This document shows, piece after piece, positions 25,619 through 31,750 of a stretch of 31,750 bases of DNA. Under the pieces are notes generated by a model. The model had not been told where the DNA came from. It saw nothing but the letters and a program-made list of their open reading frames with translations, and did no database searches. Each line of letters begins with the position of its first letter. Within the stretch, counting starts at the first letter, position 1. A program made the position numbers and the translations under genes. The DNA is from Porphyromonadaceae bacterium UBA7203 (GTDB lineage: Bacteria > Bacteroidota > Bacteroidia > Bacteroidales > Muribaculaceae): NCBI GenBank assembly GCA_002490725.1, contig DKUN01000003.1:1-31750 (forward strand), in the 5' to 3' direction.

Positions 25619-28600
25619 TTAAAGCACAATCTTCCGGTTTCGGGCAATGTAGATTCCGCGGCGACAGGTTGCGCCGACGCGTCGGCCGTCGAGCGTGTAG
25701 AGGCGGTTGTCGCCGCAGTCGTCGCCGTTGGCGACGCTGATATCCGTAATGGCCGAATCATCGGTGGCGAACGTGTGGGTCAGGGTTTTGACCGTGGTGC
25801 CGCCAATGGCGATGCTGACGGTGACCTCGGCGCTGTCGTCATAGCCGACGTTGCCCAGGCTCCATTCATATGGCCACGTGGCGGCGGTCTGTTCGGCGCC
25901 GTTGCACCGGGCGGTTACGGTCAGGCCGCTCACCTCGCCGCATCCGGCAAAGCCATAGAGCGAATCGTAGCCGAAGGGCGATCGTATGCGGTAAAGGTAA
26001 ACCGTTCCGGCAGCCGTGCCGGTGTTGATGGTGTGCATGCCGTCGGTCAGGGCCGGGGCCTCGGCCAGATCGCTGAAGTCGGCGTCGAGCGTCAGCACGG
26101 TCAGGTCGCGGGCCGCTACTTTGGCCGTCAGGGTCGGGTTGCCGCCGGTGCGTCGGGCAATGTCGTTGCCGAGGGTCAGCGAAGCCGTGGTGTCGTCGTC
26201 GCCGTCGTTGGTGAGAATGATGAAGAACTGCGAGTCGCTGCGGGCAGTCAGCACGTTGATGTCGGGGTTGCTGCAGCCGACGGCATTGCGCGGCATGTAG
26301 AGCCTCACGTCGGCGTCACCGATGCGTCCGCGCGATGCGCCGTAGACGTTGTTGGTGAACCACACGAATCCCTCCTGGCGCGCAGGCTCGAAGCTGATCG
26401 AGCCGTTTGAGCGCGTTGTTGCCTCGCTGACCAGAAAGTCCTGAATCATGGCCAGGTGGGCGGGAATGTGGTGATAGTAGATCGAGCTGACGTCAGGGCC
26501 CTTGTAGGGGAACTCTTCGCTCATGGTCAGGTCGGTATAGCCGGTGGCGTAGTAGCCCGGATAGTTGGCGCTGCGGCCAATGACGGCATTTCGGGCATAG
26601 GTTTCGAAAATAGCCTTTCCTCCTGCAGCCGAGAGCTCGAGCAGGCGCGGCGCCCGCGAGTTCATGAACACGGGGCGCACCGTTTTGCCGGCCGTGCGCA
26701 CGAAGTAGGTGGCGGGTTGCTCCATGCCCAGACCGACGGCCGACACTCGCCATGCTTCGGTCCGGTGCTCGGGCGCGTCGCCTTCGGTGCGCGGAAAGCC
26801 GAGGCGGAACTGCTCGGAGCCTTTCCACCATATGGTAGTGACGCCGTCGAACACTCCGCCGGGATGCACGGTCATATCGCCGTCGGCCACGCGGGGCCAG
26901 CTCTTGATGCCGGCCAGGGTGTGGGCTGCTCCATGTTCGGCGGCGCGCAGATAGCACTCGTCGCCTGTCAGGGCATAGATGTCGAGCAGCGGAGTCCAGT
27001 CGGGCGTCATCTGGCTGTTATAGAAGCTGCCTGCGGCCATGTCGGGCAGATTGTCGGCCATGAGTTCGCCGACGTAGGCATCGGCCAATTCGCGTGCGCG
27101 GCCCAGGCGGCTGTCGTCGCCTGTCAGCCTCATGGCGGCAATTTCCTGCGAGAACTGCTGCAGGGTTGAAAAATAGCCGTTCGATGCGCGCGTAGCTCCC
27201 CCGGGCAGGGCCAGGTCGGCGAGCCATGGGTTCAGGCCTCCGGTCAGGGTGTTGATGCCTGCAAAGAGAGTGGTAGGAAACTGCGACTGCGTCGGGTCGA
27301 GCTGCTGCGGGGCGTTGGCGCGGGTGCGGTAGCCGTTGCGTGACAGCAGATATTCGATTGTCGGCAGGGCGCGTCGCTCATAGAGGTCGGCGTCGGCTGT
27401 CAGCATGGCGGCGCCGATTACCGCGAGCGGCGATGACTGGACCACGGTCGGCGCCGTGTTGCCGTCGGCCTCGATGTCCCAGAAGCCTTTGAGCGCGGGC
27501 GCCCAGCCGCTGAATTCATCGTCGGCAATCAGGTCAATGATATTGCGGGCGGTCCGGGAGAGCGAGCATCCGTCGGGACGGCGGTAATCGCCGACTTTAA
27601 ACACGTTGTCGCTGACATATTCGAGAGCGTCGGCCCAGTAGCCGCCAACTATGCCGGCAATGAAGCGAGCCTCGACCGTGCGGTTGGCCTTGACCTTCGA
27701 GTCGGCCATGCCGGGCAGCGGCGAAAATGCCACCGGTTGCAGCTCGCCGGCGCTGTTGCGGAGAGTGAAGCCTACGGGCGAGTGGTCGTAGCCGCCCCAG
27801 TTGTCGCCGAAGGTGTCGAGGTCGGCGCTGACAAATGACGTTGCCGGGCCGAAACTCAGGTCGGCGCCGACGGCGGCCAGACACTGCGACATCTGCGAGC
27901 TGAAAAGCATCAGCGGAGTCTGCGGCAGTCGTTTGCCGGCAAACATCGGGGGCATCAGCCCTCCGGTGGCCGACGCGTCGCCGACCCCCTTGGCGCCATG
28001 GAGCGCGAGCGAATAAGTGCCCTCGACGGCGGGCTTGAACACGAGCCTGACGCCTACATAGGGGCCGCTGTCGGCAATGGTCCAGTAGCCGGTCAGTGTG
28101 CCGGCGTCGCCGCAGTCATAGGTAACCTTGATGCAGTCGGCGGCGGTTTTGCTGACGGCGGCCGCGCGGGCCTCGGTCAGTGTGCCGGCAAAAAACGGGT
28201 TGCTGCTGTCGCCGTCGATTTTTATGGCATAGTCGGTGTTGTCGAACGTGAAGGTACGTTCGGCCGCACATACGTTCCAAGCCGGATAGAATTGATTGTG
28301 GTTGAACGTCACGGCGCCGTTGCCTGCGTTTGAAATCAGCGCCACTCGGTTATCTTCGGCGGTGTTGCCGAACCGGCGCCACGAACCTGCGGCATAGAAG
28401 TCGGTCTTACACACAATTGCGCCCGATTCGGCCAGCCTGACAAAGCTGACGCGCAGACTGTCGTTGGCCACCGTGGCCAGCACGGTGTAGCCTGCTGTAA
28501 TGTCGAGCGGATCGGCCAGGCGTGGAGCGTTGTCGGTCGAATAGTCCATCACGGCCGGAGCGCGGCGATAGCGCGCAAGTTCGGTGTTGCTCCTGGTGTT

Positions 28601-29077
28601 GGGGTCGAGCGAGGCATCGGTGGTGAGCAGAATGGCGTCGCACCGACCGAAATACAGTCCGGTGTCGGCCAGGCGCATGAGCGTGGGCTTGGCCGTGAGG
28701 TCGGCTTCGCCAACAAGCTCCCATCTGAAACCGGCCGAGCCGTGGGCTCCGCTGCTGCGCATTTCCTTACCGTCGACCGTGAGGGTGTAGATGCGCGGCC
28801 GCGCGCTGTTGACAAAGTCTTGCGAGCGTGTCCACACACGGTAATGGCCCGCTTCGGCTATGTTGACCACAGTCAGCGCATCGTCGGCCGCGTCGGAGCG
28901 AGAGTCCTGATAGACACGAAGCATTGCCGAGCCGAGACAGTCGGACGACTTCTCGACCACCCACTTCCCTTTAAACTGAAATGCCTCGCCTTCGATCAGA
29001 TAGGAGGCTGAGCTTGCGGTTACAGACGCGCCGGCGAGCAGCGCGGCGGTAAGCAATATGGATAACTTGCGTGTCAT
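25619..29077 (-). CDS. Largest secreted enzyme-like paralog, with N-terminal beta-sandwich and C-terminal tail
   Basis: A 1152-residue protein. The start is the ATG at 29077, giving a clean signal peptide ('MTRKLSILLTAALLAGASV', cleaved near residue 24); a longer reading from a TTG would translate the terminator. Residues about 25-165 look like a carbohydrate-binding-type sandwich ('IEGEAFQFKGKWVVEKSSD', 'AGHYRVWTRSQDF') that the 967-residue paralog lacks. The remainder matches that paralog: beta region, helical toroid, 'IWWKGSEQFRLGFPR', the nearly identical segment around residues 837-871, and a C-terminal beta region. It ends with 'LYTLDGRRVG' and 'GIYIARNRKIVL', a tail like those of type IX-exported or surface proteins in Bacteroidales. 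Family and reaction are not recognised. I infer that it acts outside the cell on the same glycan the periplasmic paralogs process. Confidence 0.78.
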   Translation of the reverse strand: MTRKLSILLTAALLAGASVTASSASYLIEGEAFQFKGKWVVEKSSDCLGSAMLRVYQDSRSDAADDALTVVNIAEAGHYRVWTRSQDFVNSARPRIYTLTVDGKEMRSSGAHGSAGFRWELVGEADLTAKPTLMRLADTGLYFGRCDAILLTTDASLDPNTRSNTELARYRRAPAVMDYSTDNAPRLADPLDITAGYTVLATVANDSLRVSFVRLAESGAIVCKTDFYAAGSWRRFGNTAEDNRVALISNAGNGAVTFNHNQFYPAWNVCAAERTFTFDNTDYAIKIDGDSSNPFFAGTLTEARAAAVSKTAADCIKVTYDCGDAGTLTGYWTIADSGPYVGVRLVFKPAVEGTYSLALHGAKGVGDASATGGLMPPMFAGKRLPQTPLMLFSSQMSQCLAAVGADLSFGPATSFVSADLDTFGDNWGGYDHSPVGFTLRNSAGELQPVAFSPLPGMADSKVKANRTVEARFIAGIVGGYWADALEYVSDNVFKVGDYRRPDGCSLSRTARNIIDLIADDEFSGWAPALKGFWDIEADGNTAPTVVQSSPLAVIGAAMLTADADLYERRALPTIEYLLSRNGYRTRANAPQQLDPTQSQFPTTLFAGINTLTGGLNPWLADLALPGGATRASNGYFSTLQQFSQEIAAMRLTGDDSRLGRARELADAYVGELMADNLPDMAAGSFYNSQMTPDWTPLLDIYALTGDECYLRAAEHGAAHTLAGIKSWPRVADGDMTVHPGGVFDGVTTIWWKGSEQFRLGFPRTEGDAPEHRTEAWRVSAVGLGMEQPATYFVRTAGKTVRPVFMNSRAPRLLELSAAGGKAIFETYARNAVIGRSANYPGYYATGYTDLTMSEEFPYKGPDVSSIYYHHIPAHLAMIQDFLVSEATTRSNGSISFEPARQEGFVWFTNNVYGASRGRIGDADVRLYMPRNAVGCSNPDINVLTARSDSQFFIILTNDGDDDTTASLTLGNDIARRTGGNPTLTAKVAARDLTVLTLDADFSDLAEAPALTDGMHTINTGTAAGTVYLYRIRSPFGYDSLYGFAGCGEVSGLTVTARCNGAEQTAATWPYEWSLGNVGYDDSAEVTVSIAIGGTTVKTLTHTFATDDSAITDISVANGDDCGDNRLYTLDGRRVGATCRRGIYIARNRKIVL
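26464..26568. repeat. Nearly identical 105-bp block shared with 10021-10125 (copy 2)
   Basis: The second copy, in the 1152-residue gene, matches 103 of 105 bases of the block in the 967-residue gene, in the same orientation and reading frame. It encodes about residues 837-871. Confidence 0.9.
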
Positions 29078-29094
29078 GTCGGGTGTGATAGGAT

Positions 29095-29129
29095 AAAAAA
29101 AGATGCGCCGCATCGATGCGGCGCATCTT
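29095..29129 (-). terminator. Strong rho-independent terminator after the 470-residue gene
   Basis: Plus-strand arms 29100-29113 and 29116-29129 are perfectly complementary, and the two central bases CG complete a 30-base palindrome. On the minus strand a T-run follows (A's at 29095-29100 of the plus strand). It lies 15 bases after the 470-residue gene's stop and only 18 bases before the ATG of the 1152-residue gene, so it may set how much read-through that gene receives. Confidence 0.9.
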
Positions 29130-29143
29130 CGAAAATCAATCAA

Positions 29144-30556
29144 TCAATATTTCACAATCTTTTTGTTGTTTACAATGTAAAGACCGGCGGGCAGCCCTTC
29201 GAGAGCCGAGTCGGCGCTGACGCCGCTCTTGACCATCATGCCCTGCAGGTTGTAGACGTTGACCGTCGTGGGCTCGGTAATGCTTGCGTTGTTGATAATC
29301 GAGCTGGAACCGTTGCCGGAATTCATGGCAATGACATCGGGCCTTTCGGTCAGTGCGGTTGCATCGATATAGGCCGAGAAGGCGGTCAGAGGCGCTGTGC
29401 CGTCGCTGAGATACCAGGCGCCGTCAGCGAGATAGTAGCATCCGGCGGGTACGGTGCCTGCAGCCCAGTTGCCTACCATCTTGACGGGGAATGCTTCCTC
29501 GCCTTCGGCAACGCTCTTTATCCACGAGCCGGCGTTGCCGCTCTGAATCGTAACGCCGCGGAACATCAGATAGTCGTTGGCGGTAACATCGTTTTTCATC
29601 TTGGCCAGGTAGGGTTTGCGGGCCTGGGTGTTTGCGCCGGCAAGAGTCGAGAATACGAGTTCATCGTCAGTATAGTTGGTCCATACGAGCAGGTCTTCGA
29701 ACACTTCGCGCCAGTTTACAACACTGAACGGCAGACAAACGGGCACGTATTCGCCGGCCTTGAACTCGCGGTCCAGACGCACGTTGGCATCCGTAGCGGC
29801 AGCCAGCGGACCGGTAGCGTCATCTGTGATGGCAACTACGTCCGACACCTTGTAGAGCTCCAGGTTATTGAACGCAATCTGACTCAGAGCTCCGGCGAGG
29901 TCATTTCTTACGAAGCCTAACTTGATGTCTTCGGTAGCGGGCATCGTAAAGTTGACGCTATAATCTTTTAGCGGCGAACCCGTGATGGCCGCACTGAGAG
30001 TTTCTCCGGCTGCCAGATTTGCCGCAGCAGCTTTGCCGGCAACGAAAGCGCGTCCCTTGAACACATAAGCGCCTTTCGATAAATTGACAGTCTGATAGAC
30101 CGCGAATACATTATAAGATTCTTTCAGAGAATTGTCGGCAATACGCATATATTCACCGTTTGCTTCGGTTTTGTATCGCTGCAGAGGTGAGTTTGACTCG
30201 CTGAATGTAACGCCTTCGAGGTCGGTTCGGTAAGCTTCGGCGAGTTTGGCCTGGGTGTATGTATCGTAATTGTCGGCGTTTATAGCGGTATAGGTCATCA
30301 GGAAGGTCATGTCGAACGCGTAGCCGGGAGCGGGAGTGGCGTTCTGAACATAGGTCTGCATGGCGGCTGTCTTGTCGGCGTCGGTGGCTTCGGCGTTGTC
30401 GAGCACGCTTTGGAATGTGGCCTTTGCGCCTTCAACATCTTCGGTCGAGTTGAGATAGACTTCTTCGGGGGTGGTCAGCACGGTGAAATCTTGAGCCTGG
30501 GCAGAGGCTGCTGCCATGGCAAGCACCGAGAGGGTGAAAGAGGTAAATTTGTTCAT
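29144..30556 (-). CDS. Secreted protein of unknown function with C-terminal sorting-like tail, member of the LacI regulon
   Basis: A 470-residue protein that I do not recognise. The ATG at 30556 gives a signal peptide ('MNKFTSFTLSVLAMAAASA', cleaved after AQA near 21); longer readings would translate the promoter and operators. Residues about 95-230 look like a secreted beta-sandwich ('YMRIADNSLKESYNVFAVYQ', 'LSKGAYVFKGRAFVAGK', 'IAFNNLELYKV'), like ligand-binding modules. A second beta-rich region follows ('GEYVPVCLPFSVVNW', 'PAGCYYLADGAWYLSDG'). The end has 'VYNLQGMMVKSG' and 'LPAGLYIVNNKKIVKY', a tail of the same kind as on the 1152-residue protein. No lipobox and no catalytic motif are seen. 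The twin operators at its promoter tie it to the glycan locus, so a surface binding or anchoring role is inferred. Confidence 0.72.
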   Translation of the reverse strand: MNKFTSFTLSVLAMAAASAQAQDFTVLTTPEEVYLNSTEDVEGAKATFQSVLDNAEATDADKTAAMQTYVQNATPAPGYAFDMTFLMTYTAINADNYDTYTQAKLAEAYRTDLEGVTFSESNSPLQRYKTEANGEYMRIADNSLKESYNVFAVYQTVNLSKGAYVFKGRAFVAGKAAAANLAAGETLSAAITGSPLKDYSVNFTMPATEDIKLGFVRNDLAGALSQIAFNNLELYKVSDVVAITDDATGPLAAATDANVRLDREFKAGEYVPVCLPFSVVNWREVFEDLLVWTNYTDDELVFSTLAGANTQARKPYLAKMKNDVTANDYLMFRGVTIQSGNAGSWIKSVAEGEEAFPVKMVGNWAAGTVPAGCYYLADGAWYLSDGTAPLTAFSAYIDATALTERPDVIAMNSGNGSSSIINNASITEPTTVNVYNLQGMMVKSGVSADSALEGLPAGLYIVNNKKIVKY

Positions 30557-30622
30557 AGATGAATGGTATGTTTGTTGAATAGATTCGAGGTGATAATTGT
30601 GTCGCTTATGTTTCCGACGCTG

Positions 30623-30654
30623 CAAAGATAAGCAAAAACAAAACTCAAAATCAA
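30623..30654 (-). promoter_or_regulatory. Promoter of the 470-residue secreted protein gene
   Basis: TATCTTTG at 30630-30623 on the minus strand matches TAnnTTTG, with TTG at 30654-30652 after a 21-base spacer in a T-rich stretch. The leader is about 60 bases. Confidence 0.75.
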
Positions 30655-30676
30655 CAAAATGTCCGAAAAAATTAAC

Positions 30677-30688
30677 GGAAACGTTTCC
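30677..30688. promoter_or_regulatory. LacI-family operator, promoter-proximal copy (470-residue gene)
   Basis: GGAAACGTTTCC is a perfect 12-base palindrome. Its centre is 52.5 bases upstream of the -7 element, almost the same as for the symporter operon, and the flank AAAATTAACGG (30668-30678) is shared. Confidence 0.82.
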
Positions 30689-30697
30689 AATTATAAC

Positions 30698-30709
30698 GGG
30701 AACGTTTCC
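30698..30709. promoter_or_regulatory. LacI-family operator, distal copy (470-residue gene)
   Basis: GGGAACGTTTCC is a palindrome with one mismatched pair, centred 21 bases from the proximal site (two helical turns). Confidence 0.78.
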
Positions 30710-30786
30710 AAATAGTTGCGTCGGTAAATCAGCTTTGCCGGAACGTCGCGCCCGCATTCGGCCGAAGAGCTGCCCGCGAAAAAAAA

Positions 30787-30818
30787 TTTGCACGAATCGG
30801 GAAATTGTAGTAACTTTG
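30787..30818 (+). promoter_or_regulatory. Promoter of the SRP RNA gene
   Basis: TTTG at 30787-30790, a 20-base spacer and TAACTTTG at 30811-30818 are an excellent Bacteroidota promoter on the plus strand. It places the start of transcription at the 5' end of the SRP RNA. Confidence 0.88.
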
Positions 30819-30822
30819 CAGC

Positions 30823-30927
30823 CGGGTAAGTCCTATACGACCAGCTCCCCATGAATTCCGCCAGGTCTTGACCGAAGCAACGGTAGTGGGTTGTAGCAGG
30901 TGCGATGTAGGTAGCTTACCCTTTTTT
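30823..30927 (+). ncRNA. ffs: Signal recognition particle RNA, small bacterial type (4.5S)
   Basis: The RNA that binds Ffh and guides ribosomes making membrane proteins to FtsY. The apical part at 30860-30883 has the conserved Ffh-binding order: CCAGG, a short GGU/ACC helix capped by CUUG, then GAAGCA. The descending strand contains the typical GATGTAG (30904-30910). The ends close as GGGTAAG (30824-30830) with CTTACCC (30915-30921), followed by six T's, so the RNA's own terminal helix serves as the terminator. The length of about 100 bases fits the small bacterial class. It is transcribed divergently from the 470-residue gene and converges with the lipoprotein gene. No protein gene covers it. 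Confidence 0.93.
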
Positions 30928-30953
30928 GTGCATACGCCTTAAATGAAATAGCA

Positions 30954-30985
30954 AGCGGTTTTACCCGGCGCCGGGTAAAACCGCT
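30954..30985. terminator. Perfect 32-base palindrome between convergent genes
   Basis: Two 16-base arms (30954-30969 and 30970-30985) are exact reverse complements with no spacer. The palindrome lies 26 bases past the lipoprotein stop and about the same distance past the SRP RNA end. No long T-run follows on either strand, so it is not a textbook terminator. It may act as a two-way transcription barrier, a 3'-end stabiliser or a protein-binding site. Confidence 0.55.
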
Positions 30986-31011
30986 GTCAGTTATCAGGTG
31001 GAGTTGACTTC

Positions 31012-31629
31012 TCAGTCGAATATGCGGTTGAGAGTGTGCTTCTGTTTCAGGAATTCGCAACTCATCAGGTTGTCTTTGATGCTCACGTCATCGAGGTCGT
31101 CGAGTCTCTGCAGGGTCATGCTCATTGCGTCGGTCATCTGCTTTACGAATGCTCTCTTCACGGCTTCGGAAACGGTGCGCTCAGTCGGAGTGTCGGTCGA
31201 GGTCCATATGTTGGCCAGCTCGAAGGTGACCTCGGGGTCCATGTTTATGACCAGTGTGCTCATGTCGTAGGTCAGTTCTATTTCGTCGTCGTCCGAGGCA
31301 TACCATGTGCCCCTGACAGTGGCCATGCCTGCCGCAGTGGCCGACACGGCGCTCGTGCCGAGCGAGTCAATCGGCGCGTTGACCGGCATCGTTACCGACA
31401 GGTCGGCGGCAATCGAGAAGTCGCCGCCGTTGGAATTACCCTGACGCACAAAGCGAAACACCGGAGTAAACGTGCCGTCGACATTGGTTTTCTTATCGAA
31501 GCGCACCGGGGTGCCGCTCCAGTCGCCGTCGGCTTTTTTCGACAGAGTTGATGCGGTCTGGCAGCCGGCCAGGGAGGCCAGTGCGCCTACCGCGGCAATA
31601 AGCGCGAGTTTCAGAATCGAATGTGTCAT
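31012..31629 (-). CDS. Putative lipoprotein of unknown function
   Basis: A 205-residue protein with a type II signal peptide and lipobox 'LASLAGC' (Cys at about residue 23). The mature part has an acidic beta-rich region ('GDWSGTPVRFDKKTNVDGTF', 'TVRGTWYASDDDEIELTYD') and a helical C-terminal part ('SEAVKRAFVKQMTDAMSMTL'). The opening 'DGDWSGTPV' followed by a beta pattern suggests a small lipocalin-like or domain-of-unknown-function barrel, as in many Bacteroidales envelope lipoproteins, but I cannot name the family. It is followed by the 32-base palindrome. In the 121 bases before its ATG (31630-31750) I see no convincing promoter. There is no sign that it belongs to the glycan locus. Confidence 0.8.
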   Translation of the reverse strand: MTHSILKLALIAAVGALASLAGCQTASTLSKKADGDWSGTPVRFDKKTNVDGTFTPVFRFVRQGNSNGGDFSIAADLSVTMPVNAPIDSLGTSAVSATAAGMATVRGTWYASDDDEIELTYDMSTLVINMDPEVTFELANIWTSTDTPTERTVSEAVKRAFVKQMTDAMSMTLQRLDDLDDVSIKDNLMSCEFLKQKHTLNRIFD

Positions 31630-31750
31630 AACTTTTTGAATAAATGGTAGGATACAGTATTAGCGTATTGAACAGGTTGTCCACAATAGCTAACGCCCCG
31701 CCTGCCCCTTTGGTTCACTTTTGACAGCGTGAAGATTCCAAATCGAAGTG

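Noticed and set aside
29078..29143. TTG start for the 1152-residue protein at 29143
   Set aside because: It would translate the terminator hairpin and place 22 residues before a complete signal peptide that begins at the ATG 29077.
30557..30793. GTG start for the 470-residue protein at 30793
   Set aside because: The extension covers the promoter, both operators and the edge of the SRP RNA promoter. A normal signal peptide starts at ATG 30556.
1..31750. tRNA genes, CRISPR arrays, insertion sequences or phage genes
   Set aside because: I saw no cloverleaf-type sequence with a TTCGA-like arm, no regularly spaced direct repeats, and no transposase, integrase or phage protein on either strand.

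Overview
The window looks like a chromosomal stretch from a gut-type member of the order Bacteroidales, perhaps Muribaculaceae or a relative (family assignment is inference). The grounds are a SusC/SusD pair, promoters of the Bacteroidota type (TTG, 19-21 bp, TAnnTTTG), a purE-ispG gene pair, secreted proteins with short Bacteroidales-type C-terminal tails, and GC-rich genes separated by AT-rich intergenic DNA. Every protein gene is on the minus strand. The only plus-strand gene I can support is a small SRP RNA.

Right to left, in the direction of transcription: a small lipoprotein (31629-31012); the SRP (4.5S) RNA gene ffs on the plus strand (30823-30927); a secreted 470-residue protein of unknown function (30556-29144), ended by a perfect hairpin terminator; a 1152-residue secreted enzyme-like protein (29077-25619); and a LacI-family regulator (25517-24501). 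Next comes a tight nine-gene operon (24302-5630): sodium:solute symporter, FAD-dependent oxidoreductase, SusC, SusD, DUF5017-type lipoprotein, two large secreted enzyme-like proteins (823 and 967 residues), SGNH/GDSL esterase and GH3 glycosidase. Beyond it are housekeeping genes: yccF and an alpha/beta hydrolase, rplS with its own promoter and terminator, then purE, ispG and an M16 peptidase run together.

The central part is a polysaccharide utilization locus of unknown substrate. SusC/SusD and the DUF5017 protein would bind and import a glycan fragment. The esterase would remove acyl groups, the GH3 enzyme would cut terminal beta-linked sugars, and the symporter would bring a small product into the cytoplasm, where the FAD enzyme could oxidise it. 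The three large proteins (823, 967 and 1152 residues) are paralogs with a beta-sandwich / helical-toroid / beta-sandwich layout. I cannot match them to a named enzyme family, and they are the best candidates for new chemistry.

The strongest regulatory signal is a pair of tandem LacI-type palindromes around GGAAACGTTTCC. It lies upstream of two promoters, those of the symporter operon and of the 470-residue protein, at almost identical distances from the -7 element. This ties both units into one regulon, and the upstream position suggests activation rather than simple blocking of RNA polymerase.
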